DNA from: Paraburkholderia sp. BCC1884
GTDB taxonomy: Bacteria > Pseudomonadota > Gammaproteobacteria > Burkholderiales > Burkholderiaceae
Reading direction: 5' to 3'
NCBI RefSeq assembly: GCF_900996225.1
Contig: NZ_CAAJGL010000068.1
Span: 1,240,001 to 1,304,000 of the forward strand
DNA: 64,000 nt
The notes below the pieces were generated by a model. It saw only the letters and a program-made list of their open reading frames with translations, did not search any database and was not told where the DNA came from. Below, piece after piece: positions 52,068 to 61,117 of this stretch (positions are counted from its first letter, which is position 1; each line of letters starts with the position of its first letter). Both the position numbers and the translations under genes were made by a program.

Positions 52068-53951
52068 CTATTTGCGCCGCTGCGCCTGCGCGGCGAGCCG
52101 CACGGCCGCATTCGCGGCGCCGTAACCGTCATAGCCGCCACGGCGCTCGACGATCTCCATGAAGAAGCGATGATCGAGCTGTTCGGTGTAAGCGTGAAAG
52201 AACTCGCCGCCGCGTTCGTCGCGGTCGTACAGGATGTTGAGGGCGCGTAGCGCGTCGAGTGTCGCGTCGGGCAACGCGTAGCGGGCGGCCAGATCGTCGT
52301 AGTAATTGCGCGGAATGCGCAGCACCGGCAAGCCGTCGGCGACGAATTCGGGAATCGCGCTGAAGATGTCGCCGGTGCTGAACGCGACGTGGTTCAGGCC
52401 GGAGCCGTGGTACGTGTGCAGCGCCTCGGCCACCGCCGTATGGTGATCGACCGACGCGTTCAGCACGATCCGCACCGAGCCGTCATGACTGCGCAGCGCG
52501 CGGCTGCGGACGAGCCCATACGGGTCCGGCACGAGCACGCCGGGCTCGGCCTGGAAACCCAGCGCGGTGCGCAGAAACAGCACCCACGTATCCAGCGAAG
52601 TCGCCGGCACCGACAGACACACGTGATCGATGCGGCTGAGCGGACCCACTTCGGTCGGACCGTTGACGTCGGTGAGCACGAAGTCGGCTTCGAACAGCGT
52701 GGGCTGGTCCGGGGTTTCGTCGACGAAATAATTCAGGCTGCTGTCGGGGGCCTGCACGGCGGGCAGCACGCGCTCGTTCGGGCCGATCTGGCCGGAGAAC
52801 GGCGCATAGCCGAAACCGGCGGCGCGCTCGAACGCCTGACTGGCGTCGTCCACGCGAAACGCCGAGGCGCACAGCGACAAACCATGCTGCTGGAAGAACG
52901 CATTGGCGAACGAGTCCGGCTCGGCGTTCAGCACGATCGACGCCGCGCCGTGCTGATACAAGGTCACATCCTTCGACCGATGCCGGCCCGCCTGGCGAAA
53001 GCGCAGTTTGCCGAGCCAGTCGACGAGTTGCGCGCGCGTGGTGGGATCGACCGCGAATTCGAGAAACTGATAGCCGACATGCGCGGGCGCGGCCGGCGAG
53101 CGGTAAAGGTCGCCAGGCGGCTGACGTTCGGCCTCCAGCTGCGCGCGGGTCTGCTCTTCGAGAAACAGTAGCGAGCGATGGCCGTCGGCCGCGGTAATCG
53201 TGGTGGGCGCGGCGCGGAAGCCGTCGTTGAAAATCTCCAGCGAGAGCGGCCCTTGGTAGCCCGTTTTCACGACCTGCGCGGTGAAATTGGCCAGATCGAA
53301 ATCGCCCTGGCCCGGAAAGCAGCGGTAGTGGCGGCTCCATTCGAGCACGTCCATGGCGAGCTTCGGGGCGTCGGCGATCTGCACGAAGGCGATGCGTTCG
53401 CCCGGAATCCCGGCGATGGCGTCCACCGTATCGTTCAGCGAAAGCGTGTGAAAGCTATCCAGCACGAGCCCGAGGTTAGGGTGATTCACTGCGTTCACGA
53501 GCTTCCAGGCGTGCCGGTAGGTCTTGACATGTTTGCCCCAGGCGAGCGCTTCGTATCCCGCGATCACGCCCGCCGACTCGGCCGCGCGGGCCAGCGCGCC
53601 TAATTGGTCGGTCATCAGGGCGTCGTCGCAGATCGTCTCGGGCGAGACGTTGCTGCATACCAGAATGCGGTCCGTGCCCAATTCGTGCATCACGTCGAAC
53701 TTGCGTCTGGCACGGTCCAGATTGCGCTCGAGCCGCTCCGCGCTGACCCCGTCGAAATCGCGGAATGGCTGGAACAGCATGATTTTCAGCCCGAGGTCTT
53801 CGGCGATGCGCCGCACGTCGGCGGGCGAGCCGTCGAAATACAGCAGATCGTTTTCGAAAATCTCGACGCCTTCGAAGCCCGCCGCCTGGATCGCGGTCAG
53901 CTTCTCGACGAGGGTTCCGCTGATCGACACGGTGGCAATCGAACGTTGCAT
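52068..53951 (-). CDS. quiC: 3-dehydroshikimate dehydratase, TIM barrel fused to HPPD-like domain, 627 aa
   Basis: It converts 3-dehydroshikimate to protocatechuate in quinate and shikimate catabolism. The N-terminal half (about 1-285) is an AP-endonuclease-2-type TIM barrel (ATVSISGTLVEKLTAIQAAG). The C-terminal half carries two glyoxalase/HPPD-type modules with metal-ligand-like residues (IDHVCLSV, GLNHVAFSTGD, FFMEIVERRGGYDGYG). The fusion is the QuiC1-type enzyme of Pseudomonas and Burkholderia. The start at 53951 has AGGAG six bases upstream; a start five codons earlier is unlikely. It is divergent from the dehydroquinase gene. Confidence 0.9.
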   Translation of the reverse strand: MQRSIATVSISGTLVEKLTAIQAAGFEGVEIFENDLLYFDGSPADVRRIAEDLGLKIMLFQPFRDFDGVSAERLERNLDRARRKFDVMHELGTDRILVCSNVSPETICDDALMTDQLGALARAAESAGVIAGYEALAWGKHVKTYRHAWKLVNAVNHPNLGLVLDSFHTLSLNDTVDAIAGIPGERIAFVQIADAPKLAMDVLEWSRHYRCFPGQGDFDLANFTAQVVKTGYQGPLSLEIFNDGFRAAPTTITAADGHRSLLFLEEQTRAQLEAERQPPGDLYRSPAAPAHVGYQFLEFAVDPTTRAQLVDWLGKLRFRQAGRHRSKDVTLYQHGAASIVLNAEPDSFANAFFQQHGLSLCASAFRVDDASQAFERAAGFGYAPFSGQIGPNERVLPAVQAPDSSLNYFVDETPDQPTLFEADFVLTDVNGPTEVGPLSRIDHVCLSVPATSLDTWVLFLRTALGFQAEPGVLVPDPYGLVRSRALRSHDGSVRIVLNASVDHHTAVAEALHTYHGSGLNHVAFSTGDIFSAIPEFVADGLPVLRIPRNYYDDLAARYALPDATLDALRALNILYDRDERGGEFFHAYTEQLDHRFFMEIVERRGGYDGYGAANAAVRLAAQAQRRK

Positions 53952-54272
53952 GGACGGCTCCTGCAAAAACAGTCAAACGGCGGTTGGGAAAAACGCGTGG
54001 CGGCGACCCGCCGGTGCGCCGCGCGCCTTGCCAGAAAACATGTTGCAGTGCGCAAAATGGCCGAGTCCGTTACTCGAGACCGCAAGACACAGGCCAGAAA
54101 TGCCCACAATAACGGGATTTTTAGACAGTCTATACAAACTAACTAGATGGTACAAATTCGGATAAACCCCGAATGACGGCGACCGCCGATGCGCGCACAC
54201 TTCGCTTCACGTTGTCGCGCCGCGGCAAGTGCCGTGGCAGGCACGACGCGTTACTTTGCAGGAGTGGTCGTC

Positions 54273-54728
54273 ATGAGTTTTGCCTCCGTACTGGTCCTGA
54301 ACGGGCCGAATCTGAATCTGCTCGGCACACGCGAGCCAGCCATCTACGGCTCGGAAACGCTCGACGACGTCGCGAAGCTGTGCCGCGATGCAGGCGACCG
54401 GCTCGATCTCGACGTCGAGTTCTGTCAGTCCAACGCCGAACATCAGCTGATCGACTGGCTGCATGCGGCGCGCACCAGGGTGCAGGGCATCGTGATCAAT
54501 CCGGCGGCCTATACGCATACTTCGGTGGCGCTCGCCGACGCGCTGACTGCGATCGAAAAGCCTGTTATCGAAGTGCATATTTCCAACGTGCATCGCCGTG
54601 AAGCGTTTCGGCATCACTCGTATGTCTCGGCGGTGGCGGAGGCGATCATCGTCGGCTGCGGCACGCAAGGCTATGTCCTCGCCCTGGAGCGGATGGCGAC
54701 CATTCTTAAGAATAGGGCGGCGAAATGA
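54273..54728 (+). CDS. aroQ: Type II 3-dehydroquinate dehydratase, 151 aa
   Basis: It dehydrates 3-dehydroquinate to 3-dehydroshikimate. Family signatures are present: [19 protein letters not shown] at the start, [16 protein letters not shown] near 78-93, and [19 protein letters not shown] near 103-121 with the catalytic histidine and arginine. A CAGGAG ribosome site precedes the ATG at 54273. Its overlap (ATGA) with a quinate/shikimate dehydrogenase and divergence from 3-dehydroshikimate dehydratase show a catabolic rather than biosynthetic role, though the enzyme would serve both. Confidence 0.95.
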   Translation: MSFASVLVLNGPNLNLLGTREPAIYGSETLDDVAKLCRDAGDRLDLDVEFCQSNAEHQLIDWLHAARTRVQGIVINPAAYTHTSVALADALTAIEKPVIEVHISNVHRREAFRHHSYVSAVAEAIIVGCGTQGYVLALERMATILKNRAAK

Positions 54729-55627
54729 ACCCACAAGCACCCAGACAGGCGAACGCGCGAACCCACGCGCAGGCAACCGCGCATTCCTATCTGGTCGGTC
54801 TGATCGGCTCGGGTATCGGCGGCTCGCTGAGTCCCGCGATGCATGAAGAAGAGGGCGCCCAGCTCGGGCTGCACTACGTCTACCGTCGGCTCGATCTGGA
54901 GGCCTTGAAGCTCGACATCGCCGCGTTGCCGGATCTGCTCACTGCCGCCGAACGCATGGGCTACAACGGTCTGAACATCACTTACCCGTGCAAGCAGGCG
55001 GTGATTCCGCTACTGGACGAACTCTCCGACGACGCGCGCGCTCTGGGCGCAGTCAACACGGTGCTATTCAAGGACGGCAAACGCATCGGCCACAACACCG
55101 ACTGGTCGGGTTTCGCGCGCGCGTTCCAGCGCGGCTTGCCGGATGTGTCGATGGAGCGCGTGGTGCAGCTCGGCGCGGGCGGCGCGGGCGCGGCCGTTGC
55201 CCACGCCGCGCTGACCATGGGCGCAAAAACGCTGACGCTATTTGACGTGGATGCCGCACGCGCCGCCTCGCTTGCCGAGCAATTGCAGAAGCGCTTCCCC
55301 GCCAGCAAGGTCGGCGCGGGGGAATCGCTTGCCGGATCGCTCGCGGACGCCACCGGCCTGATTCACGCAACGCCCACTGGCATGACCAAGCTGCCCGGCT
55401 TGCCGTTGCCAGCCGAATTGCTCCACCGCGATCTGTGGGTAGCCGACATTGTTTATTTCCCGATCCGCACCGAGTTGCTGCAAGCGGCCGATGCGCTCGG
55501 CTGCCGCACGCTGAGCGGCGGCGGCATGGCGGTGTACCAGGCGGTGGACGCGATGCGCATCTTCACCGGCCTGGAGCCGGACGCCGAACGCGTGTACGGC
55601 CACTTCCAGTCGCTGCTGCAGGGATAA
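54725..55627 (+). CDS. Shikimate/quinate dehydrogenase (AroE family), 300 aa
   Basis: Oxidises shikimate or quinate in this catabolic cluster. The substrate-binding motif [17 protein letters not shown], the catalytic lysine in [16 protein letters not shown], and [11 protein letters not shown] are the AroE pattern. A nucleotide motif [13 protein letters not shown] lies near 150. The sequence after that motif, [15 protein letters not shown], has an Asp that favours NAD over NADP, as in catabolic quinate dehydrogenases; this is inference. Overlaps aroQ by four bases (ATGA). Confidence 0.9.
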   Translation: MNPQAPRQANARTHAQATAHSYLVGLIGSGIGGSLSPAMHEEEGAQLGLHYVYRRLDLEALKLDIAALPDLLTAAERMGYNGLNITYPCKQAVIPLLDELSDDARALGAVNTVLFKDGKRIGHNTDWSGFARAFQRGLPDVSMERVVQLGAGGAGAAVAHAALTMGAKTLTLFDVDAARAASLAEQLQKRFPASKVGAGESLAGSLADATGLIHATPTGMTKLPGLPLPAELLHRDLWVADIVYFPIRTELLQAADALGCRTLSGGGMAVYQAVDAMRIFTGLEPDAERVYGHFQSLLQG

Positions 55628-55699
55628 CCGGCAGCGCAGCGCCGGCTTTCGACGGATAAACCACGGGTGCATCAACCCGATCGAGGAGACAAAAACGAC

Positions 55700-57067
55700 A
55701 TGTCGCAACCGATTCAATCCAATGCGTCCGACGCTACGCCGACCAGCGGAGCCGGCGTGAGCACGGCGCGCCGCTCCAAAGCTCGCTTCCAGATTCTCAC
55801 GCTGCTCGCGGTCGGCACCATGATCAATTACCTCGACCGCACCGTACTCGGCATCGCGGCGCCGCAGCTCACCAAGGAGCTCGGCATCAACGCGGCGCTC
55901 ATGGGCCTGCTGTTCTCGGTGTTTTCGTGGAGCTACGTGGCCGCGCAGATTCCGGGCGGTCTGTTTCTCGACCGCTTCGGCAGCAAGCTCACCTATTTTC
56001 TGTCGATGACCTTCTGGTCCCTGTGCACGCTCGCGCAAGGTCTGGTGCACGGTATCGGCGCATTGTTCGCATTCCGTCTCGGTCTCGGTGTGTCGGAAGC
56101 GCCGTGTTTCCCGACCAATAGCCGGGTCGTGGCCACGTGGTTCCCGCAGAGCGAACGCGCAATGGCCACCGGCACCTACACGGTCGGCGAATATATCGGC
56201 CTCGCGTTCTTCAGCCCGTTCCTGTTCATGCTGATGGGCGCGTTCGGCTGGCGTTCGCTGTTCTACGTGGTGGGCGCCGTAGGTCTGGTATTCGGCCTGA
56301 TCTGGTGGACGTTCTATCGCGAACCGCGCGATCATCCGTCGGCGAACCAGGCGGAGCTCGACTATATCGAGGCGGGCGGCGGTCTTACGCAGCGTCAGAG
56401 CGAGAGCGCAGCGGAGAATGCAGCCAATGCGGCCACGAGCGGCTTCAACTGGCGCACCATCGGCCGTTTGCTGAAGCATCGTCAATTGAGCGGCATCTGC
56501 CTCGGCCAGTTCGCCGGTAACTCGACGCTGGTGTTCTTCCTCACGTGGTTCCCGACCTATCTGGCCACCGAGCGGCATATGGCGTGGCTGAAGATCGGCT
56601 TCTTCGCGATCATGCCGTTCATCGCCGCATCGATCGGCGTGATGTTCGGCGGCATCTTCTCCGACTGGCTGCTGCGTCGCGGCAAGTCGCCGAACGTGGC
56701 GCGCAAGCTGCCGATCATCGCCGGCCTGTTGCTCGCTTCGACCATCATTCTTGCCAACTACGTCGAGAGCAATGTGGTGGTGATCGTGATCCTGTCGGTG
56801 GCGTTCTTCGCGCAGGGCATGGCCGCGCTGGGCTGGACGCTGGTGTCGGATATCGCGCCGGAAGGCCTGCTGGGCGTGACCGGCGGCATCTTCAACTTCG
56901 CCGCGAATCTGGCCGGCATCGTGACGCCGCTGGTGGTGGGATTCATCGTCGCGGCAACCGGCTCGTTCGTCGGCGCGCTGGTGTTCATCGGCGCGATCGC
57001 CATGGTCGGTGCGCTGTCCTACATCTTTATCGTCGGCGATATCAAGCGGATCGTGCTGGTGGATTGA
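55700..57067 (+). CDS. MFS transporter, probable quinate/shikimate-type permease, 455 aa
   Basis: Twelve membrane helices in the anion:cation symporter style of MFS. The opening helix reads LTLLAVGTMINYLDRTVLGI, the loop 8-9 motif is SDWLLRRGKSPNVARK, and FLTWFPTYLATERHM is seen near helix 7. The start at 55700 is preceded by GAGGAG. It directly follows the quinate/shikimate dehydrogenase gene, so quinate, shikimate or a related hydroxy acid is the likely substrate, inferred from position. It is followed by a strong terminator. Confidence 0.9.
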   Translation: MSQPIQSNASDATPTSGAGVSTARRSKARFQILTLLAVGTMINYLDRTVLGIAAPQLTKELGINAALMGLLFSVFSWSYVAAQIPGGLFLDRFGSKLTYFLSMTFWSLCTLAQGLVHGIGALFAFRLGLGVSEAPCFPTNSRVVATWFPQSERAMATGTYTVGEYIGLAFFSPFLFMLMGAFGWRSLFYVVGAVGLVFGLIWWTFYREPRDHPSANQAELDYIEAGGGLTQRQSESAAENAANAATSGFNWRTIGRLLKHRQLSGICLGQFAGNSTLVFFLTWFPTYLATERHMAWLKIGFFAIMPFIAASIGVMFGGIFSDWLLRRGKSPNVARKLPIIAGLLLASTIILANYVESNVVVIVILSVAFFAQGMAALGWTLVSDIAPEGLLGVTGGIFNFAANLAGIVTPLVVGFIVAATGSFVGALVFIGAIAMVGALSYIFIVGDIKRIVLVD

Positions 57068-57090
57068 GCCGGGCGAATTGCGGGCATAAA

Positions 57091-57124
57091 AAAACGGGAC
57101 GTGGCCGAAGCTACGTCCCGTTTT
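57091..57124. terminator. Bidirectional intrinsic terminator
   Basis: AAAACGGGACGT, a ten-base loop, then ACGTCCCGTTTT: a perfect 12-bp stem with A tract on the left and T tract on the right. It ends both the MFS gene (stop at 57067) and the convergent TetR gene (stop at 57140). Confidence 0.92.
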
Positions 57125-57139
57125 CATTTTGCGTTCGCC

Positions 57140-57850
57140 TCAGTCGTCCTTGCGCACGAAACGCAGGACAGCGTCGACGATCATCGCGCGATGCCTCGCC
57201 CGCAAGCGCGGATGCGACGGATCGCGCCCGAATGCCGTACCGAAGGTATGGCGATTGCCGACGCGGTGAAAGCACAGTGAGCTGATCATCAGATGCAGAT
57301 CGATCGGATCGAGATCGCTGCGGAATTGCCCCGTCGCGATGCCGCGCGCGAGCAGATCTTCAATCGTATGAATGACGGTGACGTTGCGGCCCTTGAAGGT
57401 CTTGACCTGCTCGACGTACTTCGCGCCGTGAATGTTTTCGATCGTCACGAGCCGTACGAAATCGCGCTGACGGTCGTGGTAGTCGAACGTGAACTCGACT
57501 AGCGCTTGCATGCCGTCGACGGGATCGAGTTCGCTGACGTGCAGATCCTGCTCCAGCGCGCGAATGTCGCCATACACCTTCTCCAGCACGGCCTGATACA
57601 AGCCTTCCTTGCTGCCGAAGTAGTAGTACAGCATGCGCTTGGTGGTGTTGGTACGCTCCGCGATCGCGTCGACGCGCGCGCCCGTCAGGCCCATTGCGGA
57701 GAACTCCTGGGTCGCGACCTCGAGGATGTTGCGCTTGGTCTGTTCGGGATCGTACTTGCGGCGGGTGTCGCCGCGCCGGGCGTCGGCACGCGCAGTGTCG
57801 GACGGGATGCCGGTGGTATCAGGCTCGGCGGCCTTACTTCCCTTTTTCAT
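57140..57850 (-). CDS. TetR-family regulator, 236 aa
   Basis: A basic Asp/Arg-rich tail of about 35 residues precedes the TetR helix-turn-helix (residues 40-85: TKRNILEVATQEFSAMGLTG, then IAERTNTTKRMLYYYFGSK). The C-terminal ligand domain is helical (FTFDYHDRQRDFVRLVTIEN). Convergent with the quinate-type permease gene and sharing its terminator, it is a good candidate repressor of the quinate/shikimate genes, an inference. A TTTCCC-like tract at the 5' end gives no obvious operator. Confidence 0.88.
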   Translation of the reverse strand: MKKGSKAAEPDTTGIPSDTARADARRGDTRRKYDPEQTKRNILEVATQEFSAMGLTGARVDAIAERTNTTKRMLYYYFGSKEGLYQAVLEKVYGDIRALEQDLHVSELDPVDGMQALVEFTFDYHDRQRDFVRLVTIENIHGAKYVEQVKTFKGRNVTVIHTIEDLLARGIATGQFRSDLDPIDLHLMISSLCFHRVGNRHTFGTAFGRDPSHPRLRARHRAMIVDAVLRFVRKDD

Positions 57851-57944
57851 TGTGTTTTCGAGCGGCAGTGACGGCGCATTCTAGCATGTCGAAAATGGCT
57901 TCCGGCGCGGGTCTCGGGGCATCGGCGCAGGGGCGCTCATTGCT

Positions 57945-59234
57945 TCAGAGGTCGGCCCGGGTCCGCTGGCGGCGTGCGGCTAAAGCATCGCGCGTCTGCA
58001 TGGTGGTGTAGGTCAATTGCGCGGCCGCAAGACCAAGCGCGCCATACGCGGGCGTCAGACCGAACGCCGCGAATGCGTCGGGCACCGGTCGCTCGCCGGC
58101 GATGGCCGCGGCCAGCAATTCACCGGACACGGTGGTCGGCGCCATGCCGTGTCCGCCGAAGCCGACGGCGTACCAGACGCCGTCCGCACTACGGCCGATT
58201 TGCGGCATCTTGTGCCGCGCGTAACTCATCAGGCCACCCCACGCGTGTTCGATGCGCACGTCGTGCAACTGCGGATAGACCTTCAGCAGATCGCGTCGCA
58301 GCAATCGCGCGATGACCTCGGGCGCGCGCTCGCGCACGGAAATACGGCCGCCCCACAGAATGCGCGTGTCGGGCAACGGCCGATAGTAGTCGAAAGCGAA
58401 GCGGGTGTCGTAGACGGCGGCGCGCGTGTCCATTGCCTCGTTCAAGCGAGCGCCGAGTGGTTCGGTGGCCATCACGTAAGTGGCGATCGGCAGTACCGCG
58501 CGTTCCACTTTGGCGTAGACGTTGCGCGCATAGCCGCCGCCCGCCATCACGACGTGGCGCGCTTCGAGCGCACCGTTCGGCGTGTGTACGATGAAGCCCG
58601 CGCCGTCGCGCTGCAAGCGCACGACCGGCGATTGCTCGTGAATCTGCACGCCCGCTTGAGCTGCGGCGTTCGCCACGCCAAGCACGTATTTCAGCGGATG
58701 AAAGTGGAACGCATTGCGCTCGAACAGGCCGCCGTGATAGCGGCGCGTTTTCAGTTGCGCGGCGAGTTGTTGCGTCGATACCGGTTCCCACTCGACGCCG
58801 AAAGCGTCGAGCATGAGACGACGTTGCACGTCGAGCCGCGCCGGATCATCGAACCAGTTGGCGAGGATCACGCCGGCGTCGGTCGCATCGCAGTCGATGC
58901 GACAGTTCGCGATGCGCTGGCGCATCAGAGCGACGGCATCGGTGGTGAGGGCATAGAGTTGGCGCGCGCGAGCGGCGCCGAGGGTCCTCAGCAGATCGGC
59001 GCAGTCGAGGCTATAGCCGCCGAACACGAATCCGCCGTTGCGTCCCGACGCGCCGAATCCCACTTGCCGGGCTTCGAGCACGGTGATGTCGGCGACGCCG
59101 CGCTCGGCGAGCCCCAGCGCCGTGGACAAGCCCGCCAGGCCGCCGCCGATGATGCAGACGTTGGCGCCGCGTCGGCCGGCGAGCGGCGCATAAGCGGACG
59201 AGCGGGTAACGGTGGCCTCGTAAAAGCTTTGCAT
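57945..59234 (-). CDS. FAD-dependent oxidoreductase, PuuB-like, 429 aa
   Basis: A DAO-fold flavoprotein. The N-terminal FAD motif is VCIIGGGLAGLSTALGLAER, followed by GFGASGRNGGFVFGGYS, a phrase characteristic of the gamma-glutamylputrescine oxidase group. A PuuB-like C-terminus (AWGGLMSYARHKMPQIG, then VGFGGHGMAPT) follows. It probably oxidises a gamma-glutamyl amine or related N-substituted amino acid. The chosen start is the ATG at 59234; 24 weaker residues lie upstream in frame. No neighbouring polyamine gene is seen. Confidence 0.85.
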   Translation of the reverse strand: MQSFYEATVTRSSAYAPLAGRRGANVCIIGGGLAGLSTALGLAERGVADITVLEARQVGFGASGRNGGFVFGGYSLDCADLLRTLGAARARQLYALTTDAVALMRQRIANCRIDCDATDAGVILANWFDDPARLDVQRRLMLDAFGVEWEPVSTQQLAAQLKTRRYHGGLFERNAFHFHPLKYVLGVANAAAQAGVQIHEQSPVVRLQRDGAGFIVHTPNGALEARHVVMAGGGYARNVYAKVERAVLPIATYVMATEPLGARLNEAMDTRAAVYDTRFAFDYYRPLPDTRILWGGRISVRERAPEVIARLLRRDLLKVYPQLHDVRIEHAWGGLMSYARHKMPQIGRSADGVWYAVGFGGHGMAPTTVSGELLAAAIAGERPVPDAFAAFGLTPAYGALGLAAAQLTYTTMQTRDALAARRQRTRADL

Positions 59235-59377
59235 GGGGCTAGGGTAGCGGCAATCTCCTGGCCGCGTCCAGCCATCGTGCAAGGCCGAAGTCAAAGGACG
59301 GATCAATCAGAAGAACGAAGCCGGCATCCGCGGGAAGCGAAGGCCGGCCTCGTGCCGTACTAATAGTCAGGCGTGGC

Positions 59378-60163
59378 TCAGGACACTGGCAGTAGCTTGC
59401 CGCTGAAGACCACCGGACCGGTCGGCGCGTTCGGGTTCGGCGAGCCGCCCGGCGCTTCGATCGACACGGCCAGTGCCGCGTAGCTCTCCGGCTTCTGCAC
59501 GCCCGCCGGGAGCTTGCCGCTTGCGCTGTCCGGCAACATGCCGAGCGCCACCGGATGACCGCTTGCGGGAATACCCCACAACTCCATCGCCCGGCCCGCA
59601 GGCAACTCCACGTTGCCGAGCGGATGCAGGGTCATGGTGGAGTGCGTTTCATCCCACGCGACCAGCATGACCGGATGCGAGTCCTTGTTGTTCAGCACCG
59701 CGACATGCGAGACGGCGGCTTCCGGCTGCTGTTGCGCGACGACAGGCGCGGTGGGCTGCGTGGTGGTCGAAGGCAGTAGCGAACGCACCGCCACCACCAC
59801 GGCCACCGCCGCGAGACCCGTGACGCCGAGCGCCCAGCCGCGCCAGAACGCGAGGTTCTCGAACGGGCTGCGCGACGGACGTGCCGGCGTTTCCACTACC
59901 GTGCGCGGACGGGCCGCCTCGCGCGTGGCGGCGAGTCCTAGCCGCCGCTCGATGGCATCCCATACGGCGGCCGACGGCATGCGCGGCTCGGCCAGTTCGG
60001 CCAGCGGCGCAATGCGCCGTTGCCATTCGTCGACCGCGCGGCGCACCGCCGTGTCGTATTCGGCATACCGTTGAAAGCGCCGCCGCGCGCCACCACGCAA
60101 AGTGCCGAGTACGTATTCGGCAGCCAGCATGTCGATCAGTTGAGGATAGCGACCAAGATTCAT
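59378..60163 (-). CDS. Anti-sigma factor, RskA-like, 261 aa
   Basis: A cytoplasmic N-terminal helical anti-sigma domain (about 1-75, LIDMLAAEYVLGTLRGGARR), one membrane helix near 110-130 (GWALGVTGLAAVAVVVAV), and a C-terminal periplasmic RskA domain (LGNVELPAGRAMELWGIPAS). It should sequester the ECF sigma factor encoded just before it until a signal triggers release. The ATG at 60163 overlaps the sigma stop by one base (TGATG) with GGGAGGCG upstream. A GTG one codon earlier would add one residue. Confidence 0.92.
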   Translation of the reverse strand: MNLGRYPQLIDMLAAEYVLGTLRGGARRRFQRYAEYDTAVRRAVDEWQRRIAPLAELAEPRMPSAAVWDAIERRLGLAATREAARPRTVVETPARPSRSPFENLAFWRGWALGVTGLAAVAVVVAVRSLLPSTTTQPTAPVVAQQQPEAAVSHVAVLNNKDSHPVMLVAWDETHSTMTLHPLGNVELPAGRAMELWGIPASGHPVALGMLPDSASGKLPAGVQKPESYAALAVSIEAPGGSPNPNAPTGPVVFSGKLLPVS

Positions 60164-60732
60164 CACTCGCCTCCCAAACAGTTCTTCAGCTTGGCGAGTC
60201 CACGCCTGATCCAGGACTTGATGGTGCCAAGCGGCACCGTCAGGACTTCTGCGATCTCGCTATGGCTTTGATCGCGCAGGTAGGCGAGCGCCACCGCCTG
60301 TCGTTGCGCCGGTTCCAGCTGCTGCATGCAGCCGGCCAGCAAGCGCGCCTGCAGGCTGACTGCGGTCAGCGCTTCGGGATCCGGATCGCCGGTTGCCACG
60401 AGATCGTCCAACGCATCGCTCCATTCTGTTTCCTGCGAGTTGACCCGCCGCAGGTGATCGAGAGCACGGTTTCGGACGATGGCGGACATCCACGTCATCG
60501 GGGCGGACAAGGCGCGGCGATAGTCACCGGCAAAGCGCCAGATATTGACGAAGCTGTCCTGCAAAACCTCTTCGGCCCACTCATGCTTGCTCAATATACG
60601 GAGCGCAAGGCCAAACAGTTTCGGCGCGGCGAGATCATATAACTCGCGCAATGCCGCAGCGTCTTCTTTGGCGACTTGTTCGAGCAGCTCGGCGAGCGTT
60701 TCCGGCGTTAATTCTCGAGGATTGGCGGTCAT
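60163..60732 (-). CDS. ECF sigma factor (SigK/RpoE-like), 189 aa
   Basis: Region 2 is seen at about 25-95 (YDLAAPKLFGLALRILSKHE, EEVLQDSFVNIWRFAGDYR) and region 4 at 130-185 (VALAYLRDQSHSEIAEVLTV, PLGTIKSWIRRGLAKLK). This is an alternative sigma factor that directs RNA polymerase to a small regulon, often envelope or oxidative stress. Paired with a RskA-type anti-sigma on the same transcript, as in the SigK/RskA class. ECF pairs commonly activate their own promoter; none is identified upstream. Confidence 0.93.
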   Translation of the reverse strand: MTANPRELTPETLAELLEQVAKEDAAALRELYDLAAPKLFGLALRILSKHEWAEEVLQDSFVNIWRFAGDYRRALSAPMTWMSAIVRNRALDHLRRVNSQETEWSDALDDLVATGDPDPEALTAVSLQARLLAGCMQQLEPAQRQAVALAYLRDQSHSEIAEVLTVPLGTIKSWIRRGLAKLKNCLGGE

Positions 60733-61117
60733 GGAAAGTGTGTGGGTGAGCTTGCGGGCCTATGTTACTCAATTTCGCCGTGAATTTTCTGTGGTTTTTT
60801 GAGTGTGAGCTGCATCCGTTCGGGCAAACCCGACGTATGTGCGTGCAGAGCCTGAGAGTGTCGCAAGCGCCGGGCCACGGTCAACACGGCTGGCGCGACG
60901 CGACGATGTCGGGCTACAGGGACACGGGGTGCGTGTGCGGGGAGGGGTAGTGCCGTTGCAAGAGCCTGGTCAACAGGCCGGCAACGAAGCCGGACGATGC
61001 CGGACGGATAAAGCATCGACGGGAGGGTGTCACGCAGTTCGGGGGAAGCCGGCTCATTCTGGTCAAGGTCCGGGCGCGCGCCGATGGTTCGGCCGTGCCC
61101 GGACCGGGATGGGCGAG
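60733..61117. other. Intergenic region, no gene seen
   Basis: Nearly 400 bases between the sigma factor start and the stop of the araD-like gene. It must carry the promoter of the sigma/anti-sigma operon. No repeat, RNA gene or protein is supportable. Confidence 0.4.

Noticed and set aside
55238..57127. A 629-residue minus-strand frame across the permease and dehydrogenase genes
   Set aside because: Its composition (Arg, His, Glu, Ala) is typical of an antisense shadow, and it covers two well-supported genes and the terminator.
58017..59363. A 448-residue plus-strand frame opposite the PuuB-like gene
   Set aside because: No motif, biased composition, and the minus-strand protein is a clear flavoenzyme.
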